A DNA stretch of 64,000 nt, from positions 77,912,009 through 77,976,008 of the forward strand of contig CM048591.1 in NCBI GenBank assembly GCA_026413225.1. The letters run 5' to 3'. The stretch's first letter is position 1, and every line of letters begins with the position of its first letter. Origin of the DNA: Otis tarda (lineage: Eukaryota; Chordata; Aves; Otidiformes; Otididae). A model generated the notes under the pieces. The model saw only the letters and a list, made by a program, of their open reading frames with translations. It was not told the DNA's origin and made no database searches. Shown one piece after another: positions 37,761-49,503 of this stretch. The translations under genes and the position numbers were made by a program.

Positions 37761-39014
37761 TGCGAACGCTAGTGAGCTAATGTCATCTCAGTTATCAAAC
37801 AGTGTATAATCCCTGGTCTTGACTTTCACATACGTTTTCTGAAGAGGTGTGAGTTTGCTGAGGGGTCTTGATTCATGGCTGGTGTAAAGAGACTTTCCCC
37901 ATGGATTCTGGGAGCTGCCGCGTGCAACACCACCTGTAACGCCGGTCACGTCCCTTCAGGAGTAAGAACAGCTGAGAAAAATATAACAAAAATATTAAAA
38001 GAATGACGGGGAAATCTAGACTTAGTTTCATCATACGGGGTTTAGCCACTGTTTTACTGACCTATATCAACAGAGGATTACGGAGATTAGTGAAAGGAAT
38101 ACTTAATAACTACACTGTGGATTCCAAAGAGGATTATCTGGTAAGATATTTCATGTATCCTGATGCTTTGTTGAACTTATTGGAGACCTGATTATGGGCC
38201 TGAGTAACTCAACAATAAAAAAAGCATCGTTTCCCAAAATGGAGTACAACTGGGAAGCATTAAAATTTAATGTGTCCTAGAAGTACACTTTCCCTAGGAT
38301 CCTAACCACAACATTTTTTTTTCGCCCCGGGGCAACTCTTTGGCACATGGTGGGTAGCGGAGTTGTAAGAGTGCTGTGTGCTAAAAAAATGCTTTAAGGT
38401 TTCCACAAAACTTTGAAAAGTGGATGAACTTTAACTAGATTATCTGCAAAATTGAAAAAAAAATTGTCCTGGGACTTCTTCAGCTCTGTAGATACATCAC
38501 TGCACTGCCTACCATCCAGTATGAACCATATCCCCAGAACAACTAACAGCTGTAGCGCTACTTTTAAATGTGATTGTAAATAGGTAACATAAGACCCTGA
38601 TATTTATTCATTAATCCTATTGTGGCCCATATTAAATCTCTGCTTATCAGTCTAAATGCTTACCATAATTTAGAACTCTTTAAGCAGATCTAAGTCACTT
38701 TGGCACTGAATTGCATAATCCAACTCCTTTTATAACAGAGTAGAAACAATGCTTTGGATTTGATCGTGTTGCTCAACTGGCAATATATTGAGAGTAATAA
38801 TTCTTGTAAAATCATCCCCACACTGGCTGCCCATGGGAAGTATGGGTACAATCGTCAGCAGGGTTATAAAACATTAGGTGACTGCCTTTATGCCCACATA
38901 TTATGCTGAACTTTGAAGTATAGGAATATTTAATATTTGAACAGTTTAAACTATAGAGAATTTTCAGATTATGGTGAAATTTTTAGTCCTTCCAGTATCT
39001 GTGTCAGATGCGTA

Positions 39015-39176
39015 ATAATTTATCTAATCCTTACGTTATGGCTGGGACAACGGAGAAACTGTTGTATGGAGGTAACTTACCCGAGCCCCAAAGTGAGTCA
39101 CTCAGAAATGGGATTAAAAGCAGAAACTCCTGATTCCCTGAAGTTGCATGATCCTCCCTGCAAATACACTAACGCC
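39015..39176 (+). repeat. Ancient MIR/L3-like SINE relic
   Basis: The order of segments follows the remembered MIR-type 3' half: TTTATCTAATCCTTACG, then GGAGAAACTG, then GGAGGTAACTTACCCGAGCC, then GTGAGTCACTCAG, then GGGATTAAAAGCAGAAACTC and CTGATTCCC. This mirrors the familiar 'gaaactgaggc / gttaagtaacttgcccaag / cacacag / ggattagaacccagg / agtcctgactcc' order in the same orientation. The copy is highly diverged, as expected for a repeat active in early amniotes. The MIR versus other tRNA-SINE or L3 label is uncertain. Confidence 0.55.
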
Positions 39177-40859
39177 GCTCTCAGCCCAACCCCCTACGTG
39201 TGGTGCCCTCAGAGCAGTGCAACACATTTTTTTCCCCCCCTAATTAATACTAAGGCGATTCATTGCTTAGCAGCAGCACTAATATTTACACACTTATGGA
39301 TCTCATGATTAAGTAGTAAGCTTTGACTTCAATGAAACCTGACAGTTTCTGATAGCAAAAAGCCATTACAGAACTTCAAAAGTACTCGAACGGCAGCAAG
39401 ATCTTTACAATTATCTATATAATATCTTTCAGCCTCCGTTGGCTCCTTGATCTGCTGCAGCGGGCCCAACTTCTCTGTCAGCTTTGGTCTATGAGAGGTT
39501 GAACCGAAACGCACACTGCTTAAAAATATAAATATATATGAAAATGCTGCAATATACAATGGATTTCACCCGGTCTGACATTCTTTTTGGGATAAGTGCT
39601 TAATAAAAATTGCCCATGTGAATCATGTACTGTTCATGTATTGTTCATGAATCAAACCAAGAGCCATTTAAAAATGACGAGCATTAGGGAAACGTAATAG
39701 CTTTTAAAGATTATTTAAATGACTGTAGCTCTGATTTCCAGTCATTTTATCCAAACAGCTATGGCAGAACTATCCCTGAAAAGGGAGTAACTTTCTGATT
39801 AAACTCTTTTGTTGTTGGATTTAAGAAATATTTTAGAAGGGAGAATTTCTCAATTATGTATTCATCTTTCAGAGCCCAGGCATGGATGGTGTAACAATTT
39901 GATCAAACCCAGCTGAAAGCACTAATGGTTTGGAGGATTCATTCCTTTCTTACAACCAGGGTGAAGAAAGCCTTTAAGTACATTCGGAGCAGAACAGTTT
40001 TTCAAACTGACCGGTGCTTAAATCACTTCCTCGGTAGTTTCTGCTCTCCGCAGCTTGGCTGGCCCGGTACCCTTGTAATACGACATGACAGCGACCGAGC
40101 AGTGCATTTGTGCATTTTTGCTGCCAGACTATCAACCCATCTGATTCCTTGATTTTTGCTTTGTTGGCCGTATTCATCCCAATCTAACTGGAAAGAGCAG
40201 ATGCCCTCACCTCCCCGTGTGCTGTTGGCTCCTTGGCCCAGTGCTGCTGGTGGTCGAACTCTCCATGCCTTCCTCCTTTTCCACGAGGAGGTTGTAACCA
40301 TGACTGTTGCCCTCGTGTTAAACCATTACAGCAATCAGTTTGCACACCCAAAGATGGAGCACCTTCCCATTAAACTGGAAGAGTTCCTCACTCTGAGTCC
40401 TCCAGACCCCTGCCTTCCATTAGTGTTGTTGTTTTGAAGCACAGCCTAGATTTTCTCAAAACCCATGATCTTTTGGACAACTCGCTCTCCATTCTGCTGG
40501 CTATTTTTGATAAAACCTGCATGTCTTTGTGTTAGTGATGAAAACAACTTAGTGGAAAAATAATACTAAGGCGCTAAATGCATGCCTAATTATTTGCAGC
40601 GTGGTTTAGTAGTTGCAAACAAGGACAGTTGGCCAACTGCCCTGTTGTCTCAAAGAAGGGACCTGTGGACCATCAGCAGTTCACTGATCGTGGATGACGA
40701 GCTGCTGCTCTTGCTCCCGCAGAGTCGGCGAGCATTTTCCTCCAGGTCACATCGCCTCGCGCTATGGCAGTGTTAACTACTCTGTTATTAAACAATTCTC
40801 CAAGCATAACTAAAGCATTTGGGTTGTTAACATACATAATAAGTTGTGTTTAAGAAGGT

Positions 40860-41530
40860 TTCAAATCAGCACATTGTATTTTGCAGCGAAGTCATAAAAA
40901 TATGCTAACATGATAACATCTAATGAGGGAAATGTTGCATGCAGATGTCTGTTTGCCTATTATCCCATAAAATGACTGTATATTTTTATTTATATGAGTA
41001 ACGTTAGACACAAACATGTTACCAAAAAAGCATTCATTTAGGAAATGTATAAACACAATGAGTCTAATATAAGAAACTGTTTTAAAACATGCTTTTTAGC
41101 ATTTATAAAATGAAGAGAGATTAAAAAAAATTGTTCCAAAGTACATTTTTTTTCTCCCTCATGATGAGAAAGAAATATATGTTCTCAGCTGGCATATTAT
41201 TTGTGATGTGGCAGCGAAGTGAAATTTGTGCCTCGCGTCATGTATCCTTTACATGATGCAAAGGAGTATAATTTTATTTCTGTTTTATTTGAAGGTTCTG
41301 TCTGGGCGCATTGGCCACCAATTTCATTTTTATTGCAGTGCATGGATAGCAAAGTCACATATCCTTACGTTAATGCAAAGGGCACAGGAAAGGAAAGGGA
41401 AAGTATAATTTTTGTTGTTGCTGTTGTCATTTGAAATTTCCATAGTGTCTGTGCACATTGGGTACCATTTCATTTTTATTGCGCTGCACTGATAGCAATG
41501 TCACATATCATTAAGCTAACGCCAAGTTAG
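40860..41530. promoter_or_regulatory. Candidate conserved non-coding block containing a diverged tandem duplication
   Basis: This AT-rich, repeat-free interval contains GCAGCGAAGT twice (about 40885 and 41211), a POU/octamer-like ATGATGCAAAGG near 41255, and the duplicated units at 41299-41379 and 41446-41526. No open frame of note is present. Its texture suggests an enhancer; conservation is untested. Confidence 0.3.
41299..41526 (+). repeat. Diverged tandem duplication, two ~81-bp units
   Basis: Unit A (41299-41379) and unit B (41446-41526) align from TGTCTG through CATTGG and ATTTCATTTTTATTGC to TCACATATC and the closing AAG, with a one-base indel and about 80% identity over the best 63 bases by eye. 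The offset is 146-147 bp and a ~66-bp spacer separates them. It matches no repeat family I know. The duplication is seen directly; its age and role are inferred. Confidence 0.8.
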
Positions 41531-42504
41531 GAAAAAAAAAAGAAAAACAGATTCCCCCCTCACCCCCACTATTACCATTGTTTGAAATTTTTTGTACTGT
41601 GTGAATGTAATTTCTGTTGGGGTGGTAGAATTACTGAAAAAAATCTAGTATCTGATGTAAAAAAGGTATACTAATTTATGTTTTTATGTTGCTCCATGTG
41701 ACAGTGAATAGAAAATGTAACGCTACTTATGTGTCTTACTGGTGTGATGAAGGTTTGTTCAATATCTAGAAACAGTCAACATGGAAACAATCATCTTTCA
41801 GGAAAATTGGAATAATACTGGAGTTTAATTACCCAAAATGAGTATATTTTATTAAAGAGCTTATCTCATGTATCCTAAAATGCCTTCCATGTCAACCTCA
41901 CTGCCTTTTAACCTTTGACTAGAGAATGTGACCTTTCCTTTGGGATGTAGAGGGTTAATTGGTAGTTGTGGTGGACCCACTACTCACCGCTGACATTTGT
42001 AAATAATGCCACCAGGATGGACATGGGGCTCCTTTACATGAGGAGCACCAGGCAGCTGTGTGGCTGCTCCGTTTTACGTGGCAGGTCATGGCACAGGTCA
42101 GCACTAATAGCAGGCGGGAGTACAGCCCTTGGGCTCCTTTGGGACATTTGTGCCTTAGTATGGTGAATCTATTGTCAGCAATTGTCTCTGTTTTGGAGAG
42201 CAAAAAAGGCCAGCTTGTTTTAGTTTATTTACTCTATTATTAACCATTTCCATATCACACCCTACACTGCCTCTTTATCCTTGACCTTTGGAGCAACTCT
42301 GTTGTGGTCCTGTAAGTCAAAGTCTGTTTTTAAGGAGCAGCCCGTGAGCGGACAGATACAGGGCTGCCAGTGAGAGATGGTAAGCTCCAAGATGGTCCTT
42401 CTTGATTGGTCTACAGTTGTGATAGGTCTACTTGTTTGGGACAAACCACATGCGTTGCAGCTTGGACGTCACTCTCCAGGCAGAGTACCCCAAGCTGGCC
42501 AACA

Positions 42505-42951
42505 AAGTTGGTGAAAGGGCTGGAAGGCACGCCCTGTGAGCAGTGGCTGAGGACACCATCTTTGTCTAGTTTGGAGAAAAGGTGGTTGAAGGGCGACCTC
42601 ATTGCTCTCTGCAGCTTCCCGAGGAGGGGAAGTGGAGAGGGAGGTGCTGAGATCTTCCCATCATCCAATGACAGGATGTGTGGGAAGGGTTCAAAGCTGC
42701 ACCAGGGGAGGTTTAGATTTGACATTTGGAAACACTTCTTTACTGAGAGGATGGTCAAACACTGAAACTAGAGAGGTGGTTGGTGCCCCAAGCCTGTCAG
42801 TATTTAAGAAGCATTTGGCATTTGGACAATGCCCTTAATAATACACTTTAACTTTTGGTCGGGCATGAAGCTGTCAGGCAATTGGACTAGAGGAATGTTG
42901 TAGGTCCCTTTCAAATGAAATATTCTATTCTGTTCTCTTCTGTTCTGTTCT
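42505..42951 (+). mobile_element. CR1 LINE 3' fragment, ORF2 C-terminus plus 3' UTR
   Basis: The plus-strand copy begins with the ORF2 C-terminal signature (readable as LVKGLEG, then LSSLEKRWLKGDLIAL). It continues through FRFDIWKHFFTERMVKH and, in another frame after an indel, reaches APSLSVFKKHL. It ends in a 3' tail made of ATTCT/TGTTCT units (42923-42951) instead of the ATTCTATG octamer of the copies at 32300 and 63241. It therefore belongs to a different, older subfamily. With about 445 bp left it is the longest CR1 copy in the window. Frameshifts make it dead. Confidence 0.9.
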
Positions 42952-44254
42952 ACTGGCTACCATAATTCATATGTGAATTAATGGCTCAAGATAAGGAGTC
43001 TTCATCTAAGGGGCATTGCTCTTGCTTGCTGGTGCTAGCAGTGGAGGTCAGTCCACGGATAATGGTCTCAGACAGCGTCTGTAATGTGCCTTTCTTTTCT
43101 CCCACACAATGTTTTGAACGTGAACTTTTTTTGAGCACTTGATTTGACCTCCATGTGGACAGACATAGAGTTGTGGCAACTCCAAGCTTGTCCATAGGCC
43201 TTTGGAGACCTTGTTACTTGAGGTGGGATAAAAGAACTTCCAGGGTCTTCCACCCTTGACTAGTAGTAGGATAAGGAAAGAGCTAGGCTGAGATTTGTGG
43301 TCTACATGAACCAAGCTGAATCTGGAAGGACAGGAGAACCTTGGCCAAGATGTGTTTAATGAAAGTTGTATGACATTAAACAGCCACAGATGTATGTAAT
43401 AGATTTTGTGGTGTCACAATAGGCTACATCCCAATAAGCCACCTGAACACACAAACATGTGACAGCTAGCACAGTTTAAATTTTTAATGCGTTTCCTCAT
43501 GTGAGGCTTGGAAAAGCCTCCTTTTCACCCATTGCCACAGGCTACTCGTGTGCAACAGCAACAGCACTCCATCTTCAAAATATCGTGTGTCATGAAAGAG
43601 AAAATCATAAGAGAAAGGCTGGCCAGAGGGACCCCACGCATCCATCCATTTACACCGAATTTGAGGTGCCAGCACCTGTATGGCTGCTGCAGTTTCTTGG
43701 ATGGTGTCCATGAAGCAAACACCCCTCTGCACGTTGTGCAAGGGCAGTGGGGACTTCTTGCTTTGGAGGCGTCAGCTGCAGTGCTGGGCACAACCTTTGA
43801 TCGTGTCCTTTTTCCTCCTGTGCCTCAAATGAGATGGAGTAAGTGCGAAACATCTTGCAGCAGGTGTTAGAGAAAGAAGGATAACGTTATTTGAACACGT
43901 TCTTTGAATACAACGCAGCAGTTCTGGAAGGAGCGCTGGAATGGGAATACGCTGCTGAGCTCTCCATCTGGAGAGGAAACCCAGAACCACCCTTTCCTCC
44001 CAAGCTGCAGGAAGAACAGGGGAGCTTGTGTTTGGGGATTTGTAGAAGACAAATTCTAGCTTGTTTCTAAAAGCCTCCATATGTTTTCATTTGTGTTGTA
44101 TACTTTCCTCTTGGCTGTACCGGAGCCCTTTTGTTTTATACTGGCACGTCCCAGAACATTTTTAAGTTATGAAAAACTTACTTATCTCAGGGGTCCACAA
44201 ATGAACTGTGATTTTTTTTTCCCCTCTCCTTGAGTTTTTATTAAGCTCAGAGGA

Positions 44255-44335
44255 ACTAATTCTCTATTGCTCTGCACCTTGTGTAGGCGTTTATACTGGT
44301 GCCAAACCGGTGTAAAACGCTGGCTAAAACTACAC
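44255..44335. repeat. Possible ancient amniote repeat fragment
   Basis: The run TTGCTCTGCACCTTGTGTAG followed by CGTTTATACTGGTGCCAAAC and CGGTGTAAAACGCTGGCTAA closely recalls an old amniote repeat with 'CTGCACCTTGTG...TTTACACC..TGCAAAG..GGTGTAAAA'. It is too short to assign a family name. Confidence 0.45.
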
Positions 44336-44556
44336 AACCTGCCTCTGACTGATTGAGCTCAAGGTCTGGGATCACACGCCAGACATGTGTGCCCAAACCA
44401 TGCATCTCCAGTGCGCGGTGAGTCTCTCCAGATGGCGGGTGATATTCCAGGTGCTAATAAGTTGCTTTCTCTCCCAATTCTATCCCCGTAAAGAAATGCT
44501 GACAAGACTTCCGTAGGGTCTTTTAAGTTAGGAGAGGTCATACACAGACATACACG

Positions 44557-44600
44557 TGCACACACACACACAAGTATATATATATATATATATATATATA
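44557..44600. repeat. Compound microsatellite (CA)n-(TA)13
   Basis: About seven CA units (44559-44572) run through AAG into thirteen uninterrupted TA units (44575-44600). Such tracts are length-polymorphic and the TA part can extrude a cruciform. Further TATATATATAT occurs at about 44673-44683. Confidence 0.95.
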
Positions 44601-44637
44601 CAATTTATCAGTTTTTAAGTCATAAAGATTGTATATT

Positions 44638-44655
44638 ATCATATTATAATATGAT
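44638..44655. repeat. Perfect 18-bp AT palindrome
   Basis: ATCATATTATAATATGAT is its own reverse complement over all 18 bases and lies 38 bp beyond the TA microsatellite. It extends the local cruciform-prone cluster. Confidence 0.8.
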
Positions 44656-45171
44656 CTCTTCTACATGTATACGTATATATATATGAGGTACTTTAAAACG
44701 ATAGACTTTTAGGAAAAAAAGTCTGAAGTACCGTTATAGAACATGAACTTAATTTTGCGAAAACTGTGCTATTTAAAAGCAGTTTAGTTTTCTGCCCGTG
44801 CCAGCTGTGAGTGATGGGAAGAAGGGGCAAGGGAAACGCCATGTGTGAACCGTTTAACGCTCTGCCTGTGCCAGGACCTCTGGGACCAGGGAAGGCCTGT
44901 TTGCAAACAGTTTAACTCTTGGCCCAGAAGGAATGGCAGTACACCATCTCTATCCAGCAATGGCCATTTACTCGCTTTAGTTGGACATGAGTCCTGAAAA
45001 TTTTTGACAGCCAGGGGATACCACGCAGAGTACAAGGGCTTGGATCTTGAGGACCAGCCAACGCTTCCAGTGGGCCAGAACTTAAACATAAGTTTTGCAT
45101 TTTAAGGGTCCAAGAGACATCTGGGTGGGGCTGCACGCGGTTTGGGGTTGGAGCGTGGGATAAGCTGCCCC

Positions 45172-45242
45172 TGTTGACATAGCCATTACTCATTATAACC
45201 ATGTTGACATAGAAATTACCGAAGTTCAGCTTTGGTAATTTC
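45172..45242. other. 30-bp-period direct repeat running into a 13-bp hairpin
   Basis: TGTTGACATAGCCATTAC (45172-45189) recurs as TGTTGACATAGAAATTAC (45202-45219), 16 of 18 bases identical. The second copy overlaps the left arm of an inverted repeat: GAAATTACC (45212-45220) pairs with GGTAATTTC (45234-45242), and the stem extends inward by four more pairs including one G-T, leaving the loop TTCAG. The stem is too short for a typical microRNA precursor. The segment to its left (44780-45130) may be part of an unnamed element. Confidence 0.65.
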
Positions 45243-45924
45243 AAACCCACATTGCAGCATCTGTGTAATGAGAGGAACAATAGAGAACTGGACTCGGTAT
45301 ACAATGCATTTTAAGAAAATTTTTCATATGGTTTGATTTCTAAAGGATCTCTCATCAGCCTATTCCCTGCATTTTTGTGACAGTCGCCACAAACATTGGC
45401 ATGAAACTGACTTAGAATGGAAAATATTAGCAGGAAAAACGGATTATTCTCAATATACCCTGCCAAAATCCCTTTGCAATCCACCTGCAGTCTGAAGACT
45501 TACTTGTTAGCATGATGTTAAATAACGAAGTATGGACTTTATCCACTTTTCATCTGCTGAAAAAAACAAAACAAAAAAACCCAAGAAATATTTTTAAAAT
45601 GTCATATTCATAATATAAATTACTAATGGTTTTCTGTGATAAAATTCCTCCGTGTAAAGCTGTGGGAAAACTGTAATGGGTGGTGGTAGTCACTGTTCCT
45701 CAAATAAATTTGGAGTTTCTGTTAGAAAACTGGTTCTTGGGCACTTCTGATAAGCAGGTTTTTTGACCTGGATTCTTCAGTGGAAGGTATCTGCTCTTGT
45801 GCACTTCTTGAATAACTATTTATAGCATAAACTTCAGAGTAAAAAAAATCCTGCTTTGCCTAATCTGGTCATTTATGCATCTGATAGTTGAGATACAAAC
45901 AGCCTGATGTCATAATATTTGCAA

Positions 45925-45945
45925 TTTTTTTTTTTTTTTTTTTTT
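45925..45945. repeat. Poly-T tract (21 T)
   Basis: A pure run of 21 T ending in TTTAAAGAGC, flanked by unique sequence. Confidence 0.9.
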
Positions 45946-46199
45946 AAAGAGCTGACTTACAGGAACCAAGAATTGTTTTTGCCCCACTCTTTACAAATAG
46001 GACAAACTGGGTACCTATAGCTTACAAACATTAACATGCTCTGGCAAAGCCAGTTTAGTATGACACACAATGTTGAATAGTAACTGTCTTGATAGTAACA
46101 GTAGGGAAAGATATAATTTTTCTGGGTGCTATGTTTACCACAGTCAACTCCCTATTCACCCCTAACTCAGGCAAGACTACGCTGAACAGAAATTTTCTC

Positions 46200-47300
46200 T
46201 GAATTGGAGAAAGCGGAATTTGGCCATATGTAGAAAGTTAATTTCCCCTCCTTTGTGAACTCAAGCTCTGATTAAAAAAGAAGTAATTATAATTTTTCAG
46301 CAAATTAACTCTAAGTTTATTAAAACCATTCAGTCTGATAATCTATAATGTCACGTTATGTTTAATATTTATTATGAGATGAAACCACTAAAATATCTCT
46401 AGTTCAAGGAAATATCTTCAAACTTCAATCATAAAAGAACTATATTAAAGCAAACATTTAGATTAATCGATGATGGGATCATTTAGTGTCCAACAGCAAA
46501 GAAGAAACCTTAGACTAAATCTATTAATGCTGGCTGAAATCTTGAGGTCATCACCTAGTCTTTGCAATCACTCCCTCAGTGTTTATACATGTAAGTACTG
46601 ACTAAAAATGAATTAATAACTTCAAGATTTAATCCGATGTTATTCAAGTTATTGCGGATTGTTTACTGTGTCTGACCAGCTTATGTGAGTACTCTAAATT
46701 GTTGCATTGTCTGTAATTACCGTACAATAGATGAGGTTACAGGCTAGTTAAAAGCATGTGTCTGGACTGTGAAATGAAAAGAATCGTTCTAATGTAATTT
46801 CAAGATTTCTGCAAAAATAAATATGTCAAAGTATGGCAAACCATCTGAACTTTTAGACTCAAATATTAAAATCCTATATTAAATACATAGTAATTATCAA
46901 GTAATTTTGAAATAGATAATTTTCTCTACTTTTTAATATATTTAATATTAAAAATCTGCAGTAACAAAACAAAAGCGTGCTGGCATGTCCTATAGAAGAC
47001 TTGCTAATGTTTAGTGAGGAAAACACAGAGAATACAAGCTGGTACTTCTTTGAAAGCAATTTTTAATATGAAAAGAGTATTAGCACATTTGACCTGTCAT
47101 GAACTGCAGCAGAACATGATTTGATGCAAATACAAAGGAAAAATTATTGCAATGGGCGAGAAATTCAGCAGAAAAGGCTTTGCGCATAACTTGATAAAGA
47201 TTATCTTTCTAAATGCCTAGTACAACAAGTACAATTATTGGTAACATTCATATTTCCTTCCATTGGCGAGTATCAGAGTTATTAAAATGGTGTTTGGTAG
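46200..47300. other. Very AT-rich gene-free interval
   Basis: Long A/T-dominated sequence with TAATTAT, TTTAATATT and similar words, including a perfect 9-bp AT inverted repeat (TTTTTAATA / TATTAAAAA) at 46930-46954. There are no repeats from a known family and no open frame above about 60 codons. It could be simple AT isochore sequence or hold conserved blocks; one sequence cannot tell. Confidence 0.5.
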
Positions 47301-49503
47301 CTTGCTGAGGGTCTGACACTTTCCTGCCATACCAAAGGACTGGAAAAAAAAATTATTTGGGAAGAAATTGATTACTTCTCTTCCCTAGGTTGGTGATTAT
47401 ACTCATCGTATAAACTAATGTTGTGTTGTGCCATCAAGTGACTTTGTGTATTACCCAACAGCTCTTCCACCTGGCTCAAGAATGCGCTCTGGAGATTGGC
47501 CCAGAAGAAGGAAAATGCTCACTGAACCGAACACTTCTCTCTTTCTCTCAAAACACGAGCATCAGAGCATTTATCCTAGGACCTCGCATCCAGTCATGGA
47601 GAATTCCTTGCAGCAGAATGAGAGGACAAGGAAAGACCAGCAGATTTCCAGGTGATTGTCTCCTGTAAGTGGAAACACTGCTCATGCATGCTGCTGTGAC
47701 TTGTAGTCCGCACATGGAAGTCACTTGCTGTTGATAATTGATGCCGCTACATCTCCTAGTCTGTTTTAGTGCTGGATAAACTTAGTTTAAGGAACCACTG
47801 CCAGGAGCTTAAGAGTCATTGGTTTTGGTGAGCACCAAACAGGTTAAGACCAGTCTCTATTTTTTTTAGAAATACATGAAAAACAACTGCTGCCGTGTTC
47901 ACAAGGGAATAGCGATCCATCTCCATAAATTCAATTTGTTCATAACCTTTTGACACAGGCCATAAATAACGTTCATATATTTCACACACACAGACACATG
48001 TAATAAATTACACGAACAATGTATATAAATATTTACTTTACAAAAATACAAACGAAATATAAAGTGCCATATGAACAACTCATCTATTAGCAAATGGTTA
48101 ATTCCCTGTGCCAATCGATAACGTTACGGCATGCCTACCTGCTCTGTTTGCTATGCAACTGCACTGGTTGCAGGTAGAAAGTGGTAGCAAAGAAAATATT
48201 AATCAATTGGCAGTGGAGCTGTTTCAGCAAAGGTTACATCAGAGACAAAGGAAAGGGGAGGCTGAGATCTGGCTCCTGGAAGGGCTTCTGTGATCTTCCG
48301 GAGCCATTTACGAAGTCTGGAAAAAAAAAAAAGAAAAAAGAAACCATTTTTGCTTCTGAAATATTTTCTCAGTGGGTTTATTTAATGTTCTATTTGCACA
48401 TGTGATTAGTATGATAATAGTAGCAAAAAACCTAAAAGAACATGCCAGAATTCCAAAACGCTGAATCAGAAAATGTTTACAAGAGAGAATAATTTTTCTT
48501 CCTCAGCTTTATGCCTAAAAACCAGGTATCCTACAGGAATTAAAACAGTATACCAGCTTGGCTTTCTAAGTTCTTTCCAAATTTCTCTTTGTGCTTTAAA
48601 ACCTGGAAAAGATATCCTGTCTGATGAACTGGATGCTTTGTGTTTTAAATAATATAATAAAAGATGTTGATGACATTTAGAGTAGAAAAATAACTGTAAG
48701 TGGTATATGTAAGAAAATACTGAAATTCATTACCTGTTTCAATGCTTACACAATTTCTTGCTGATAATTCAGGGAAAGGAAAAATATTTAATTCATAGAC
48801 TATTTAATTTTGATTTTTGCTCAAAATAAAAAAAATTGTATTTGTACCTTTCAAATATAAGGATGCTGATTTGCATTTTCAAAGGAAAGAAAAAGAATTT
48901 TTAAACAACGGGAATCAGAACCATTCCCACTGCTGGAAATGATTTTTTTTTTTTGTCTTTGTTGAGCATGCAGCTTCTTCTGCAAGAAACTATAATTTTG
49001 TTCCAGTACCATGGGATAACACAGGGTCAGACAATGGCTAGATTGAACAGTCACACGCACAAAAAACATTAGGGCCATAGAAACTCTCTGCTTCTTGTAA
49101 AACTTTAGATGATCAGGATCATGACCCCAGAAAGTGCAAGAGTAAAACGATCAGAGCGCAGGCGGCCTCCTCCTTCCCAGACACGAGATGGATAAGAAGA
49201 TGTTGCAAACTCAAACACATCCTTCTGGGACAGTGACCAAACCCATCCGCCTATTTTAATTAAAAGAGACCAAACTTCTTGGTGACACATGCAGCAACCA
49301 GGTTTGGTGCTACCTGCAGTAAACCACCCTTGGGTTGTGGACACTTGAGGAGAGATCTGATCGTAAAGTTACGAGTTGCTGTGGACCAGCTGAAGTTGAG
49401 AAGGGAAACTCCTTATGACTATTAATAAAAAGGATGGCCTCTTGCTAACGCCTGTTTAACTGAGAAGTATGCTATTAAGTAGCGATTAACACTTTTGCAG
49501 CAC

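Larger units (their letters stand above)
32479..42504. other. Gene-free AT-rich stretch with candidate regulatory blocks
   Basis: No supported gene. T tracts lie at 33812-33822, 33925-33948 and 36186-36200. It includes the MIR/L3-like relic at 39015-39176 and candidate conserved blocks at 37060-37760 and 40860-41530. Frames at 34012-34341 and 36559-36930 have no recognised domain. Confidence 0.55.
42953..49503. other. Gene-free stretch
   Basis: The segment 42960-44100 is slightly GC-richer, with overlapping stop-poor frames on both strands (for example 43508-43870 + and 43772-44080 -) and no domain. After it come the microsatellite and palindrome cluster at 44557-44680, an unclassified segment at 44780-45130, the hairpin at 45172-45242, a T21 tract, and a very AT-rich interval at about 46200-47300. 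No gene is supported. Confidence 0.55.

Noticed and set aside
41575-41640. Possible third unit of the 41299 duplication, sharing TTTGAAATTT with the sequence before unit B
   Set aside because: Only about 10 bases match clearly; the rest does not align better than AT-rich background.
42411-42765. Open frames on both strands over the CR1 copy at 42505
   Set aside because: The plus-strand frame is the ORF2 C-terminal relic with a later frameshift; the minus-strand frame is its shadow.
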